Shown here: positions 43,392-52,241 of the stretch, one piece after another
Layout: every line of letters begins with the position of its first letter
How positions within the stretch are numbered: position 1 is the first letter of the stretch
NCBI RefSeq assembly: GCF_008520265.1
Contig: NZ_VIQM01000040.1
Span: forward strand, 186,001 to 250,000
DNA: 64,000 nt
Source of the DNA: Sphingobacterium cavernae
Lineage (GTDB): Bacteria; Bacteroidota; Bacteroidia; Sphingobacteriales; Sphingobacteriaceae
Reading direction: 5' to 3'
Made by a program: the position numbers and the translations under genes
The notes under the pieces: model-generated
Seen by the model: the letters and a program-made list of their open reading frames with translations, nothing else
What the model was told of the DNA's origin: nothing
Database searches by the model: none

Positions 43392-43961
43392 TTACACGCC
43401 CAGTCGCTTCTGCATATGTTCTTCGATATGATGAAACAATTGTCTTGGTTTTAAAGTGCGCCAAGGAATTTCATTCAAGAAGCCTCCAATGTTCAAATAA
43501 TAATCAATATTCTGCGATTGCAACTCTTCTATTACATGTTCTCGAAAATGCAAACCTGCAATCCAACCATCTTCAATGTCTTGAAACCATTCTTCGTAAT
43601 AGGAATCATCAGAACCGTGGAAATTTAGTACATTCTCACCTATTAAAATATATTTGGTAATGCCTTCGCCAATCATGATGTCGATTATCTCTCGCTTGAG
43701 CAGCATAATGTCATTGTAAATGGCGTCATTCCACTCTCCAATAAATTCAATAACAGCAAACTGTTTATCGTAATCCGTATAGATGACCTTCAGATAAAGT
43801 GTCTGTGAACCAAAGTCATCCCATTGGGGATGTAAAAGGTAGTTATACACTTGTTTATCAAATTCGAACTCATTGTAAACCGTGCCGTAGAATGGAGATT
43901 TCTCATCATCCGCAGCAATATAGTCATGTCTCCAATTGTAGAAAGGTTCGATTTCGTGCAT
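43392..43961 (-). CDS. Conserved-looking hypothetical protein
   Basis: The protein has 189 residues from ATG 43961 (an ATG three codons upstream is possible). It is an acidic, Tyr/Trp-rich cytoplasmic protein starting MHEIEPFYNWRHDYIAADDE. It contains QWDDFGSQTLYLKVIYTDYD and GEGITKYILIGENVLNFHGS. The aromatic content and the absence of a signal suggest a folded single-domain protein. No family recognised. Its coding status is supported by length and by the gap-free fit between convergent and divergent neighbours. Confidence 0.7.
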   Translation of the reverse strand: MHEIEPFYNWRHDYIAADDEKSPFYGTVYNEFEFDKQVYNYLLHPQWDDFGSQTLYLKVIYTDYDKQFAVIEFIGEWNDAIYNDIMLLKREIIDIMIGEGITKYILIGENVLNFHGSDDSYYEEWFQDIEDGWIAGLHFREHVIEELQSQNIDYYLNIGGFLNEIPWRTLKPRQLFHHIEEHMQKRLGV

Positions 43962-44074
43962 AAATTCCAAATTAAATTCAAAGATTGGTAATTATTTATT
44001 GATAATAAAGAGATTGGAATACAATTTGTTTTAATAAATATTGAATTATCTATACATTAAATAGAATTAACTGT

Positions 44075-44082
44075 TATTTTTG
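44075..44082 (+). promoter_or_regulatory. Candidate -7 box for the S41 protease gene
   Basis: TATTTTTG matches TAnnTTTG and ends 16 nt before the ATG at 44099. No -33 TTG at proper spacing. Confidence 0.45.
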
Positions 44083-44098
44083 CTCACGCGTTTATTTC

Positions 44099-45715
44099 AT
44101 GCAAAAAGGTACTGGAAGGAATCTATTTGTAGCTGCTACTTATGCTGCTACGCTTTTACTCGGATTGATACTGGGGCAAAATTACGTTGCGCAACAGAAT
44201 AACAATCCAGGTGTATCGCTTGTGCCGATTGGACTTTCGGATAATTCGTACAAAATCCAGCAAGTTCTTGATTTGCTGTCAAACTCGTATGTGGATAGTA
44301 TTGATTTGGATTCTTTGCAGAATGGCGCAATAAACCACATTATTTCGCACCTTGATCCATATTCCACGTATTTAGTTCCTAATGAGTCCAAAAATCAAAA
44401 TGAACTTTTAGAAGGTACTTTCGAAGGTATAGGTTTAGATTTTTTTAATCTCAATGACACTTTACTGGTCGTTGGTGTGGTGGGAAATGGTCCCGCAGAA
44501 AAAGCAGGTTTGAAAGTAGGTGATCGTATAATTCGTATTGATACGACATTTGTTTCTGGACGAAACATTGGACAAAAAGTTGTTGATCGATTGATGCGTG
44601 GCAAGAAAGGCTCTGTCGTAAATATATACGTGAATAGAGAAAACGCGCCATCGAACCAATTGTTTAAAGTGAAGCGGGACCAGATCAATGTGAGTTCTAT
44701 CGATGCTTCGTATCTATTGGAACCGCAAATTGGTTATGTGAAAATTAGACGGTTTGGTCTGAAGACTGCCGATGAATTTAAAACATCCATTACCGAACTT
44801 AAGAAACAGGGTGCTAGTAATTTAATCTTAGATTTGAGAGATAATGGTGGTGGTTATTTTCACATTGCCATAAAAATAGCAAGTGAATTTTTCGCGGATA
44901 AGAAGCTATTGGTGTACACGCAGGGTGCTCATGAGACAAAGAGGGAATATTTTTCAGATGGAAATGGAAATTTTGCATCCGGTAAATTGGTTGTTTTAGT
45001 TAACGAATCTTCGGCTTCCGCTTCAGAAATCGTTGCGGGTGCATTGCAAGATTGGGATCGCGCTACTGTCGTAGGACGTCGTTCCTACGGGAAAGGCATT
45101 GTGCAGGAGCAATTTGATTTCTTGGATGGTTCACGCATTAATTTGAGTATTTCCCGTTATTATACGCCTTTAGGACGATCTATTCAACGCAAGTATACGG
45201 CAAACTGGTCTAATATGGTTGATTATGTGACTATGTATAGAGGATTGTGGGCTTTGGATACAACATATACCAGCAATCAAATTTTCAAAACTTTGGCAGG
45301 GCGTGAATTATTCAGTGGAGGTGGTATTAGTCCAGATGTGACTATAAATATCGATTCCAATGCGACTAGCCTGTTGTACCAAGAAATTCTGAAATCCAGT
45401 TATATCGAGCAGTTCGTCTACGAAAGATTTACAAAGCTGTTGCCCGCATATTCAATTGAGAATTTCCTGCAAGGTTATAGACTTCCACAGCAAGAATATG
45501 ATACGTTTATAGAATACCTGAAACAACGTGGTCTCGTGATCAGCGAACGTAAGAAACGTGATCTATTAAAACTTATTCAATCGGATATAGAAGCAATAGT
45601 TGGACGTTATTATTTTGGCAGAGAAGCTTATTTCAAGGTTAAAAATAGATATGATAATTTTGTGGAAGTTGGATTGTTGCTTTTGCGTCCCGCGCCTACT
45701 GATGCTGCTTCTTAA
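44099..45715 (+). CDS. S41-family C-terminal processing peptidase
   Basis: The 538-residue protein has an N-terminal membrane anchor (LFVAATYAATLLLGLILG). A PDZ domain follows (about 105-185, GTFEGIGLDFFNLNDTLLVV and GPAEKAGLKVGDRIIRID). The protease domain carries the Ser-Lys-Gln set S307 (NESSASASE), K332 and Q336 (SYGKGIVQ). C-terminal GGGISPDVTI and an extra helical region follow. Faces the periplasm and degrades or trims exported proteins. It is convergent with the EEP gene, overlapping its stop by 4 nt. Confidence 0.92.
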   Translation: MQKGTGRNLFVAATYAATLLLGLILGQNYVAQQNNNPGVSLVPIGLSDNSYKIQQVLDLLSNSYVDSIDLDSLQNGAINHIISHLDPYSTYLVPNESKNQNELLEGTFEGIGLDFFNLNDTLLVVGVVGNGPAEKAGLKVGDRIIRIDTTFVSGRNIGQKVVDRLMRGKKGSVVNIYVNRENAPSNQLFKVKRDQINVSSIDASYLLEPQIGYVKIRRFGLKTADEFKTSITELKKQGASNLILDLRDNGGGYFHIAIKIASEFFADKKLLVYTQGAHETKREYFSDGNGNFASGKLVVLVNESSASASEIVAGALQDWDRATVVGRRSYGKGIVQEQFDFLDGSRINLSISRYYTPLGRSIQRKYTANWSNMVDYVTMYRGLWALDTTYTSNQIFKTLAGRELFSGGGISPDVTINIDSNATSLLYQEILKSSYIEQFVYERFTKLLPAYSIENFLQGYRLPQQEYDTFIEYLKQRGLVISERKKRDLLKLIQSDIEAIVGRYYFGREAYFKVKNRYDNFVEVGLLLLRPAPTDAAS

Positions 45716-46830
45716 TAAATCAAATCGGCCCAAATAGGGTAGTGATCGGATAATTTTTCCTTAAGAATACCGTAATCATCTATATTAATCCTCTTGTCAG
45801 TCATGATATAATCAATTTGGAAGATGGGTAAAATGCCGAAATAGGTCACTCCCCAACCAAACCCCTTTTCTTGAAAAGCATTATTCATATTCTTACTTAA
45901 AAGATTGACACTGTAGGACATTGGCGTATCGTTAAAATCGCCCATTACAATATAAGGATATGGACAGCTTGAAATGTGTTTGACCAGTGTGCTCGCCTGA
46001 TTACTGCGACTCGTAAACGCTCTTTTTAATTTACGCCCTAATTTCTTAGTTTGCTCTTCGTTTTTCACCTGTTCGGTTGGAGATTTTTGAATGAAGTCTT
46101 TATCTTCTTCTTGCAATGCAAAGGAGCGTAAATGCACATTGTACACGCGTAGCGTATCTGCTTCACGTTTGATATCTGCGAAGATAATACGGTTAACACC
46201 ATATCCATTTTCTTCTATCGCTCCTGAATTGATTATCGGATATTTCGAATATATGGCTTGTCCATATCCTTCGTAATCATTTTTTTGGAAGGGTTCGAAG
46301 TAATAATCCTCAAAGTCCCCTTCGTCTCTAAGTGTTTTTGTAAATTGTTTAGAACCTTTTAGTCTACTGTAAAATTCTTGGAAGCAGGCTACATCGGGAT
46401 TTATAGTTCGTACGAATTCAATTGTTTCTTCCCTAAACTTATTTTTTTTGTTGTCGTAATGTTGAAAGAGGTGCACATTAAAACTCATGACACGAACGAT
46501 TGTATCCGCTTTGATAAGAATTTTATCGTTTTTATTTTTAAAATTTATATGTTGAGTTAGGAAAGACCAGCCAGCTACAATCGCAAGTAGACTTAATAAT
46601 GCATTTCGTTTTTTACGTAAAAGCCAATAAACAATAAAGCCACAATTGATAAATAAAATGGGTGGATAAGCTAGTCCAAAGAATGCAATAATCCAAAATT
46701 CGCGTGGGTCAATAAAAGAAGCACAATAACTCAATAGCAAAGCTACTACAGCCAAAACATTAGCCGTAAAAACTGTCTTGCTAAAGAAACCGAGTTTTTT
46801 CTTACGTAAAAACGGTTGGTTTTTCATCAA
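45712..46830 (-). CDS. Membrane-anchored endonuclease/exonuclease/phosphatase-family protein
   Basis: The 372-residue protein has two to three membrane segments in the first 90 residues (VFTANVLAVVALLLSYCASF, WIIAFFGLAYPPILFINCGF). The EEP domain is complete: MSFNVHLFQHYD, VACFQEFYSRL, VHLRSFALQ, IVMGDFNDTP, FQIDYIMTD and SDHYPIWADL. Substrate is unknown; the domain likely faces the periplasm. Its start overlaps the rhomboid-like gene's stop by 4 nt, placing it last in the mutL operon. Confidence 0.88.
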   Translation of the reverse strand: MMKNQPFLRKKKLGFFSKTVFTANVLAVVALLLSYCASFIDPREFWIIAFFGLAYPPILFINCGFIVYWLLRKKRNALLSLLAIVAGWSFLTQHINFKNKNDKILIKADTIVRVMSFNVHLFQHYDNKKNKFREETIEFVRTINPDVACFQEFYSRLKGSKQFTKTLRDEGDFEDYYFEPFQKNDYEGYGQAIYSKYPIINSGAIEENGYGVNRIIFADIKREADTLRVYNVHLRSFALQEEDKDFIQKSPTEQVKNEEQTKKLGRKLKRAFTSRSNQASTLVKHISSCPYPYIVMGDFNDTPMSYSVNLLSKNMNNAFQEKGFGWGVTYFGILPIFQIDYIMTDKRINIDDYGILKEKLSDHYPIWADLIY

Positions 46831-47696
46831 TCTCCTTTTTTGCTCGCGCGAAATAGCATTTCTTTCTCTCGAGGAGTAAGACTTTCATAGCCTTTGAGCG
46901 AAATTTTATCTAATATTTGGTCAATCTGTTGTTGATCTGGATATTCCTGATCCTTGGTTTTGCTTGTTTGTGCGAAATTTCCTTTTACTACTTTCAGTTT
47001 GCTGTTTTTCCTTTGGAAGATTAAGCTCCAATCTTTTCCACGTTGCAATTGTCTCGTAAACAACATTCCTGCAAACACAACGATTAAATAACTCAATGCA
47101 GCAGCTTTATTTGTTGTCACTAAGAAAGCGAATTGAAGTCCTAAATAGACAGCTGCAATCCATTTGAATTTGATTGTGCCTAACAGCAATAGACGCAGTT
47201 CGGAATTCGGTACTAATAACGATAAACTACTTATCATAGCACCAATTCCAAAAGCAATTGTACTCCATGTTAATCCTGGCGTATTGAAATAGGGAATAAA
47301 CCCAAGCGCCAAAAATAATAGTGCTCCGAGTGTTAATCCACCAATTAAAACGGTGTTTAATTGATGTTTACTTAGAAAATTTAAATATAGATTGCCAATC
47401 CAATACAACCAGAGGCAGTCAAAAAGTAAATTCCAGAGACTCGAATAAATAAAAGGATGTACGAAGAATGACCAAGGCTGTGCTATGAAATCTTGTATGC
47501 CGATAGGTAGCACAGTTTTATTTAACAGTAAATTATACAAATCCACTGAAGTAGTCTCCGAAAAGGTAAGAAGGTCAAAAATATGCAAGAGAATGAATAG
47601 GACAACTTGTCCTGTAATAACATACGGGATAATGGATGTCGTTTTGTAAGTGTCTCTTAAAAATGTTTTCAAGACATTCTCTTTCATGTTATTCAT
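46827..47696 (-). CDS. Rhomboid-family protein lacking catalytic residues
   Basis: The 289-residue protein has six hydrophobic segments and a cytoplasmic basic tail. The rhomboid fold is visible in PWSFFVHPFIYSSLWNLLFD and YWIGNLYLNFLSKHQ, matching the W-R and TMH1-2 pattern. Where active rhomboids have GxSG, this one has TIAFGIGAMISS. The final segment (SYLIVVFAGMLF) has no catalytic His. It is therefore probably a pseudoprotease. The C-terminal tail resembles a short regulatory motif ending SLTPREKEMLFRASKKGD. It sits directly after an intact rhomboid gene. Confidence 0.82.
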   Translation of the reverse strand: MNNMKENVLKTFLRDTYKTTSIIPYVITGQVVLFILLHIFDLLTFSETTSVDLYNLLLNKTVLPIGIQDFIAQPWSFFVHPFIYSSLWNLLFDCLWLYWIGNLYLNFLSKHQLNTVLIGGLTLGALLFLALGFIPYFNTPGLTWSTIAFGIGAMISSLSLLVPNSELRLLLLGTIKFKWIAAVYLGLQFAFLVTTNKAAALSYLIVVFAGMLFTRQLQRGKDWSLIFQRKNSKLKVVKGNFAQTSKTKDQEYPDQQQIDQILDKISLKGYESLTPREKEMLFRASKKGD

Positions 47697-47698
47697 TG

Positions 47699-48412
47699 TT
47701 AATAATATCCTTTTTTATAGCCCCACATCTTAATCATAAGATAACCGAATAAAGCACCACCAACATGTGCTAGATGCGCTATGGATGAACCAGAATTATT
47801 AAAACCTAAGTAAATTTCGATTAAAATATATCCGCCTACAAAGTATTTAGCTTTGATAGGAACAGGAATAAACATAAAGTAAAGCGGCATATTTGGGTAG
47901 AAATAAGCAAATGACAATAATAAACCAAATATTGCACCCGATGCTCCAACCATTGGAGTTGCGTATATTGATCCCAATTTCCCTAATTCATCACCAGTAA
48001 GCGGTAATTGAGATGAAATACGATTCGCTGCTAAATCTAGATTTATTGATTCTGCTGCAAATGGAGAACCAATGATTTGAGAAACTTCAACAGCTTGAAC
48101 GCCGTATTGTAATACCAAAGCACCTAATGCCGTAATTAGATAATAGTTTAAAAACCGTTTTGAACCAAACATTTGTTCGATTACAGGTCCAAACATGACT
48201 AAAGCAAACATATTAAAAAACATATGTGTAAATCCACCATGCATAAACATATAGCTGATTGGCTGCCATACTTCAAAAAATGGTGAATCAGGATAATACA
48301 CACCTAATAAACGGTTTGCATTTGGAAATATCATAGTGCCCACAAAACAAATGATATTTATTATCAATAAGTTTTTGACTACAGGCGAAAGGTTTCCTAA
48401 AATATTATTCAT
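47699..48412 (-). CDS. Rhomboid intramembrane serine protease
   Basis: The 237-residue integral membrane protein has the rhomboid TMH2 motif HGGFTHMFFNMFALVMFG and catalytic Ser in VGASGAIFG (S158). The His is in LAHVGGALFGYL (H216), with the conserved Gly pattern. A long loop (about 108-150) precedes the Ser helix. It cleaves transmembrane segments of other proteins; the substrate is unknown. It is co-transcribed with mutL (14 nt upstream) and a catalytically dead rhomboid relative (2 nt downstream). Confidence 0.92.
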   Translation of the reverse strand: MNNILGNLSPVVKNLLIINIICFVGTMIFPNANRLLGVYYPDSPFFEVWQPISYMFMHGGFTHMFFNMFALVMFGPVIEQMFGSKRFLNYYLITALGALVLQYGVQAVEVSQIIGSPFAAESINLDLAANRISSQLPLTGDELGKLGSIYATPMVGASGAIFGLLLSFAYFYPNMPLYFMFIPVPIKAKYFVGGYILIEIYLGFNNSGSSIAHLAHVGGALFGYLMIKMWGYKKGYY

Positions 48413-48426
48413 CTAATTTAATACGA

Positions 48427-50307
48427 TTAAATTTTGTCAAATTTTTCCATCAATTCTGCTAGTGTGAGCGTGATGATGGTTGGTTTTCCATGTACAGATA
48501 TATTTGGGCTTTCGCACGCAAATAATTTGTCAATTAATTCTTCAATAGCATCGTTATTCAACGCGATTCCCGCTTTTATGGCTGCACTTTTAGCCAAAGA
48601 TTTAGCAAGATGGTCTCTTTTGTCTACTTTTAGTTCTGTGCGATTATGTTTATAATCTTCCAAAAGTTGTTCAATAATCTGCTTTTCGTTGATATTATTT
48701 CCCAAATCTGCTGGAATTCCATCTACAATATAAGTAGTTTTTCCGAAAGGTCTTAATTGAAAGCCTAAAGTTTGTAATTCGGGAAGAATATCATCCATCA
48801 ACTCAAAATCCGAAGGGGATAAATCTATCGTCGTCGGAAACAAAGATTGTTGACTACTACCTTGATTATTTTCCAATTGCTCTTTGTATTGCTCGAACAA
48901 AATACGCTCATGCGCGGCTTGTTGATCAATCAGCATAATGCCAGAATGAATTTGCGAAACGATATATCTATTGTGTATCTGGAAAAAACTTTTTTTCGAT
49001 TCTGCTTTCGGAATGATTACAGGTCGCTCATCTGTTTCTTGCTCTTCTTTATCCAATAAAGGCAATTGCGTAGCTGTTTCTGTTTCTGTGATTTGATACA
49101 GTGAATCCCAATTTTTAGGAACGGCCTCGCGTTCGAATCGTGAACTATAATCATTTGATCGTGAATTATTTGAAGGCCTTAAAGAACCGATTTCACTTTC
49201 GAAAGGATTAAAATTTGGATTAAACGTAATTGTAGGCGCTTGTATTTCATCAATAGGCTTAGAGGAAATCATTCCACTAAAGCTTGTTTCTTGATCAAAA
49301 TCAAGTGATGGCGTAATATTATAACGCCCTAATGAACGTTTTACGGCAGAACGAATTATCGCATAGATTGCTTTATCGTCCTCGTATTTGATCTCTGTTT
49401 TTGTAGGATGTACGTTGATATCAATTTTGGATGGATCAATATCGATAAACAATACATACATAGGAAAAGTCTCCGAAGGTAAAATCTCTTCATACGCATT
49501 CATCACGGCATGATTCAAGTACGGATCACGGATAAAGCGTTTGTTTACGAAGAAAAATTGCTCACCTCTAGTTTTCTTGGCATATTCTGGTTTGCCAATA
49601 AAACCAGTTAAATTTATAATCGAAGTTTCTTCTTCTACAGGAACTAATTTTTGGTTATAATTATTCCCAAAAAGATGCACAATTCGTTGCTTTAGAGTGC
49701 CGGGAGTCAAATGAAACAATTCATTATTTTCACTATGAAGACTCAAGAAAATTTCTGGATTAGCTAAAGCGATGCGTTGAAATTCGTCTATAATGTGTCG
49801 CATTTCCACAGAATTGCTTTTTAGAAAATTTCTACGCGCTGGAATATTGTAAAAAAGATTTTTTACTGAAATACTTGTGCCAGCAGGCAATGCTTCTGGA
49901 AATTGATTGACTACTTTGGTACCTTCAATCTGAACAACTGTCCCCAATTCATCCTCAATGCGTCTTGTCTTCAATTCAACTTGCGCAATAGCGGCGATAG
50001 ATGCCATAGCTTCTCCGCGAAATCCCATCGAACGGATGGCAAACAAATCTTCAGCTTTACGTATTTTGCTGGTTGCATGACGCTCGAAGCATAATCGTGC
50101 GTCCGTAACACTCATTCCACAGCCATTATCAATGACTTGAATTAACGTTTTTCCAGCATCTTTGACAATAAGTTTTATACGATCCGCACCAGCGTCAATA
50201 GCGTTCTCAATCAGTTCTTTGACAGCTGAAGCGGGTCTTTGTACCACTTCTCCAGCAGCAATTTGATTGGCTACTGCATCAGGAAGCAATTGAATAATAT
50301 CCGACAT
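48427..50307 (-). CDS. mutL: DNA mismatch repair protein MutL
   Basis: The protein has 626 residues from ATG 50307; an ATG three codons upstream falls between promoter box and start and is disfavoured. The GHKL ATPase is at the N-terminus (NQIAAGEVVQRPASAVKELI, ENAIDAGADR, DNGCGM, ATSKIRKAEDL, GFRGEAMASI). The transducer domain carries VNKRFIRDPYLNHAVM and DVNVHPTKTEI-like residues (IDINVHPTKTEIKYE). A variable linker follows, and then the dimerisation domain with LIDQQAAHERILFEQY and CESPNISVHGKPTIITL. It is first in an operon with two rhomboids and an EEP protein. The -7 box sits six bases before the start. Confidence 0.95.
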   Translation of the reverse strand: MSDIIQLLPDAVANQIAAGEVVQRPASAVKELIENAIDAGADRIKLIVKDAGKTLIQVIDNGCGMSVTDARLCFERHATSKIRKAEDLFAIRSMGFRGEAMASIAAIAQVELKTRRIEDELGTVVQIEGTKVVNQFPEALPAGTSISVKNLFYNIPARRNFLKSNSVEMRHIIDEFQRIALANPEIFLSLHSENNELFHLTPGTLKQRIVHLFGNNYNQKLVPVEEETSIINLTGFIGKPEYAKKTRGEQFFFVNKRFIRDPYLNHAVMNAYEEILPSETFPMYVLFIDIDPSKIDINVHPTKTEIKYEDDKAIYAIIRSAVKRSLGRYNITPSLDFDQETSFSGMISSKPIDEIQAPTITFNPNFNPFESEIGSLRPSNNSRSNDYSSRFEREAVPKNWDSLYQITETETATQLPLLDKEEQETDERPVIIPKAESKKSFFQIHNRYIVSQIHSGIMLIDQQAAHERILFEQYKEQLENNQGSSQQSLFPTTIDLSPSDFELMDDILPELQTLGFQLRPFGKTTYIVDGIPADLGNNINEKQIIEQLLEDYKHNRTELKVDKRDHLAKSLAKSAAIKAGIALNNDAIEELIDKLFACESPNISVHGKPTIITLTLAELMEKFDKI

Positions 50308-50313
50308 ACGGCA

Positions 50314-50321
50314 CAAAGTTA
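50314..50321 (-). promoter_or_regulatory. -7 box abutting the mutL start
   Basis: Minus-strand TAACTTTG is followed by TGCCGT and then the ATG at 50307. A start of transcription a few bases after the box leaves almost no leader. Confidence 0.5.
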
Positions 50322-50372
50322 CAAAAAATAATATGGCTAATTATTTGTCTAATGTATAATCTACAGCATAAA

Positions 50373-50396
50373 AAAAGGCAGCCAAAGCCGCCTTTT
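50373..50396 (-). terminator. Terminator after the Lrp-family gene
   Basis: AAAAGGC(A)GC pairs with GC(C)GCCTTTT across a 4-nt loop, with a single mismatch. On the minus strand it is followed by TTTTTT. It lies 22 nt past the regulator's stop. Confidence 0.8.
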
Positions 50397-50418
50397 ATAA
50401 CTGTTTAAAAGTCAATCA

Positions 50419-50889
50419 CTAGAGTGTAATTTGACGTTTTATACTTTCTTCTAACGAGATAATTGTTTCTGTACGTTGAATACCTTTTAGTCCTTGTATA
50501 TCTTCATTCAATACTTTACGAAGATGTGCTGTATCGCGACATACAATTTTTGCAAACATACTGTATTGTCCCGTGCAATAATGCAACTCAACAACCTCTT
50601 TGATGTTTTTCAATTGTGCTACTGCATCCGAATATTGAGATCCTTTTTCTAAGTAAATTCCCAAAAAGGCAGTAATATCAAATCCTACTTTCTGTGGATT
50701 AATAATTAAATTTGAACCATGAATAATCCCTAGTTCTTCCATCTTCTTCATGCGAACATGAATTGTACCACCTGATACAATTAATTTTTTCGCAATTTCA
50801 GTGTATGGAATCGATGCATCTTCCATTAAAATGGACAAGATTTGAACATCAAGATTGTCTAAATCGTAATTAGAATAATTTTTTTCCAT
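50419..50889 (-). CDS. Lrp/AsnC-family transcriptional regulator
   Basis: The protein has 156 residues from ATG 50889; an ATG seven codons upstream (50910) is possible but adds an unusual tail. The N-terminal winged helix has LDVQILSILMEDASIPYTEI, AKKLIVSGGTIHVRMKKMEE and LGIIHGSN. The C-terminal RAM (effector-binding) domain has LKNIKEVVELHYCTGQYSMF and IQGLKGIQRTETIISLE. It is a feast/famine regulator that probably senses an amino acid. Targets are not evident from its neighbours. Its 5' region is about 300 bp and AT-rich. Confidence 0.9.
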   Translation of the reverse strand: MEKNYSNYDLDNLDVQILSILMEDASIPYTEIAKKLIVSGGTIHVRMKKMEELGIIHGSNLIINPQKVGFDITAFLGIYLEKGSQYSDAVAQLKNIKEVVELHYCTGQYSMFAKIVCRDTAHLRKVLNEDIQGLKGIQRTETIISLEESIKRQITL

Positions 50890-51197
50890 GAATGTGATTT
50901 TTTCCAACAACCGCGAACTCCATCGCGATAATTGTGATATTTAGCTTTTGTTAGAGCAGAAACTCAATTGTTATTTTAATAGATTGATGTATTCTACAGA
51001 CAATCAGAAAATATTCTTTCTGCGAATGAACCAATTTTTAGCCATAACGGTTGAATCTTTTGCAAAAATAATAACAAAATTTGATATTTTATTTGGTTTT
51101 TTTGAATAAATGCAAATTAAAATTAACATATTTATATAACATGACATTGTTTAAAATTTATTAGCTTTAATTAAAAAAAATAAACTGTGAAGGGAAG
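50890..51197. other. Divergent intergenic region, 308 bp, no gene seen
   Basis: It separates the Lrp gene (minus) and the kinase-like gene (plus). It is AT-rich. A 5-bp hairpin (CGCGA/TCGCG around 50912-50927) lies just upstream of the Lrp start, and a minus-strand TATTTTTG box at 51063-51070 could be the Lrp promoter. That would make its leader about 170 nt. No plus-strand match to the full promoter consensus was found. Confidence 0.4.
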
Positions 51198-52241
51198 ATG
51201 GAAATAGAGGATGTAATTATTTCACGTAAGAAGCCTATTTATCCGGTTGGGCAAGGATTGGCAAAATATTTAAAGATGTATCAACGTGATGCAAAATTGC
51301 CTATATCTTATTTTGATTTATTGAATTTTCAGGAAACAGTGCCAGTTATGGATAAATTTGGCAACGATACTTTCTGGGAAACACCTTTATACCCACCATA
51401 CATGCAAGATCAATTGTATGATGGCTTGAAAATCATTTATGCCAAGCTGAAAGCTTCGGGAAATACGCGCATAGTGCAACACAAAATCATTGATCGCATC
51501 GAATATTGTGCTTTCGGAAATACAAGACCTTTTCGGATTCGTATTATTAATAGGCTGAATGATGTTTACGACTATTTTTATATTAAGCAAGCAGATGCTT
51601 CACGGATCTATGGCTTGGAATTGGAAGAAATTTTGTCTCCTAATCAAGTGAATTATCTCTATGATTTCGAAACCTTGGTTGAAGAGCATATCGTAGGTAT
51701 TCCAGGAGATGTATTTAGTAAAACCAGAATTACGCATCCAGATTACAACCAAACACGTATTGCTAAAGAGTTTGTGAAATTTAATGAGCGCTGCACCATA
51801 GCTTTGTTGGGTGATATGCGGGCTTATAATTTTGTGATGCAGATAACACCAGATTTTGATGATTTTCAATTTCGCATACGTGCAATAGATTTTGATCAGC
51901 AATTTTATGAAGGCAATCCGAAGGTCTATATGCCACAATTTTTCAAAGAATGTTACCCCTATGTGAAGTTGTGTATGGAGCATTTGACGGATAAAACAGT
52001 TTTGCAGTATCAGCAAGAGGAGCGTTCATCTATAGTTCATCGTGTGCGCAGCGAGCGCCATCGGATTAAAGATTTGCGGGATGCTTCAAGAGGACAGGAG
52101 TTGTCTACGCAAGAAAATATCAGGAGCTTACGCGAAGGTTATGCCAAGATTTATGCTAATGACCAATATTACCGTTGTAAAACGATGACGGATATTGTAG
52201 AATTAAATGTAAAAAACGTAGTTCGTTCGGTACAAATCTAG
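51198..52241 (+). CDS. Hypothetical protein with protein-kinase-like motifs
   Basis: The 347-residue cytoplasmic protein belongs to no named family that I recognise. Its middle has the order of motifs found in the kinase/aminoglycoside-phosphotransferase fold. FYIKQADASRIYG (strand with Lys) is followed by ELEEIL (helix with Glu). VEEHIVGIPGDVF is hinge-like, LLGDMRAYNFVMQI is catalytic-loop-like with Asp...Asn, and IRAIDFDQQFYEG is metal-binding DFG-like. About 80 basic/acidic helical residues follow with RSERHRIKDLRDASRG. It overlaps the convergent ruvC stop by 4 nt. Kinase activity is a hypothesis based on these motifs only. Confidence 0.7.
   Translation: MEIEDVIISRKKPIYPVGQGLAKYLKMYQRDAKLPISYFDLLNFQETVPVMDKFGNDTFWETPLYPPYMQDQLYDGLKIIYAKLKASGNTRIVQHKIIDRIEYCAFGNTRPFRIRIINRLNDVYDYFYIKQADASRIYGLELEEILSPNQVNYLYDFETLVEEHIVGIPGDVFSKTRITHPDYNQTRIAKEFVKFNERCTIALLGDMRAYNFVMQITPDFDDFQFRIRAIDFDQQFYEGNPKVYMPQFFKECYPYVKLCMEHLTDKTVLQYQQEERSSIVHRVRSERHRIKDLRDASRGQELSTQENIRSLREGYAKIYANDQYYRCKTMTDIVELNVKNVVRSVQI

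Noticed and set aside
51600-52016. 138-codon minus-strand ORF inside the kinase-like gene
   Set aside because: Cys/His/Ile-rich composition is typical of an antisense shadow; no promoter or family match.
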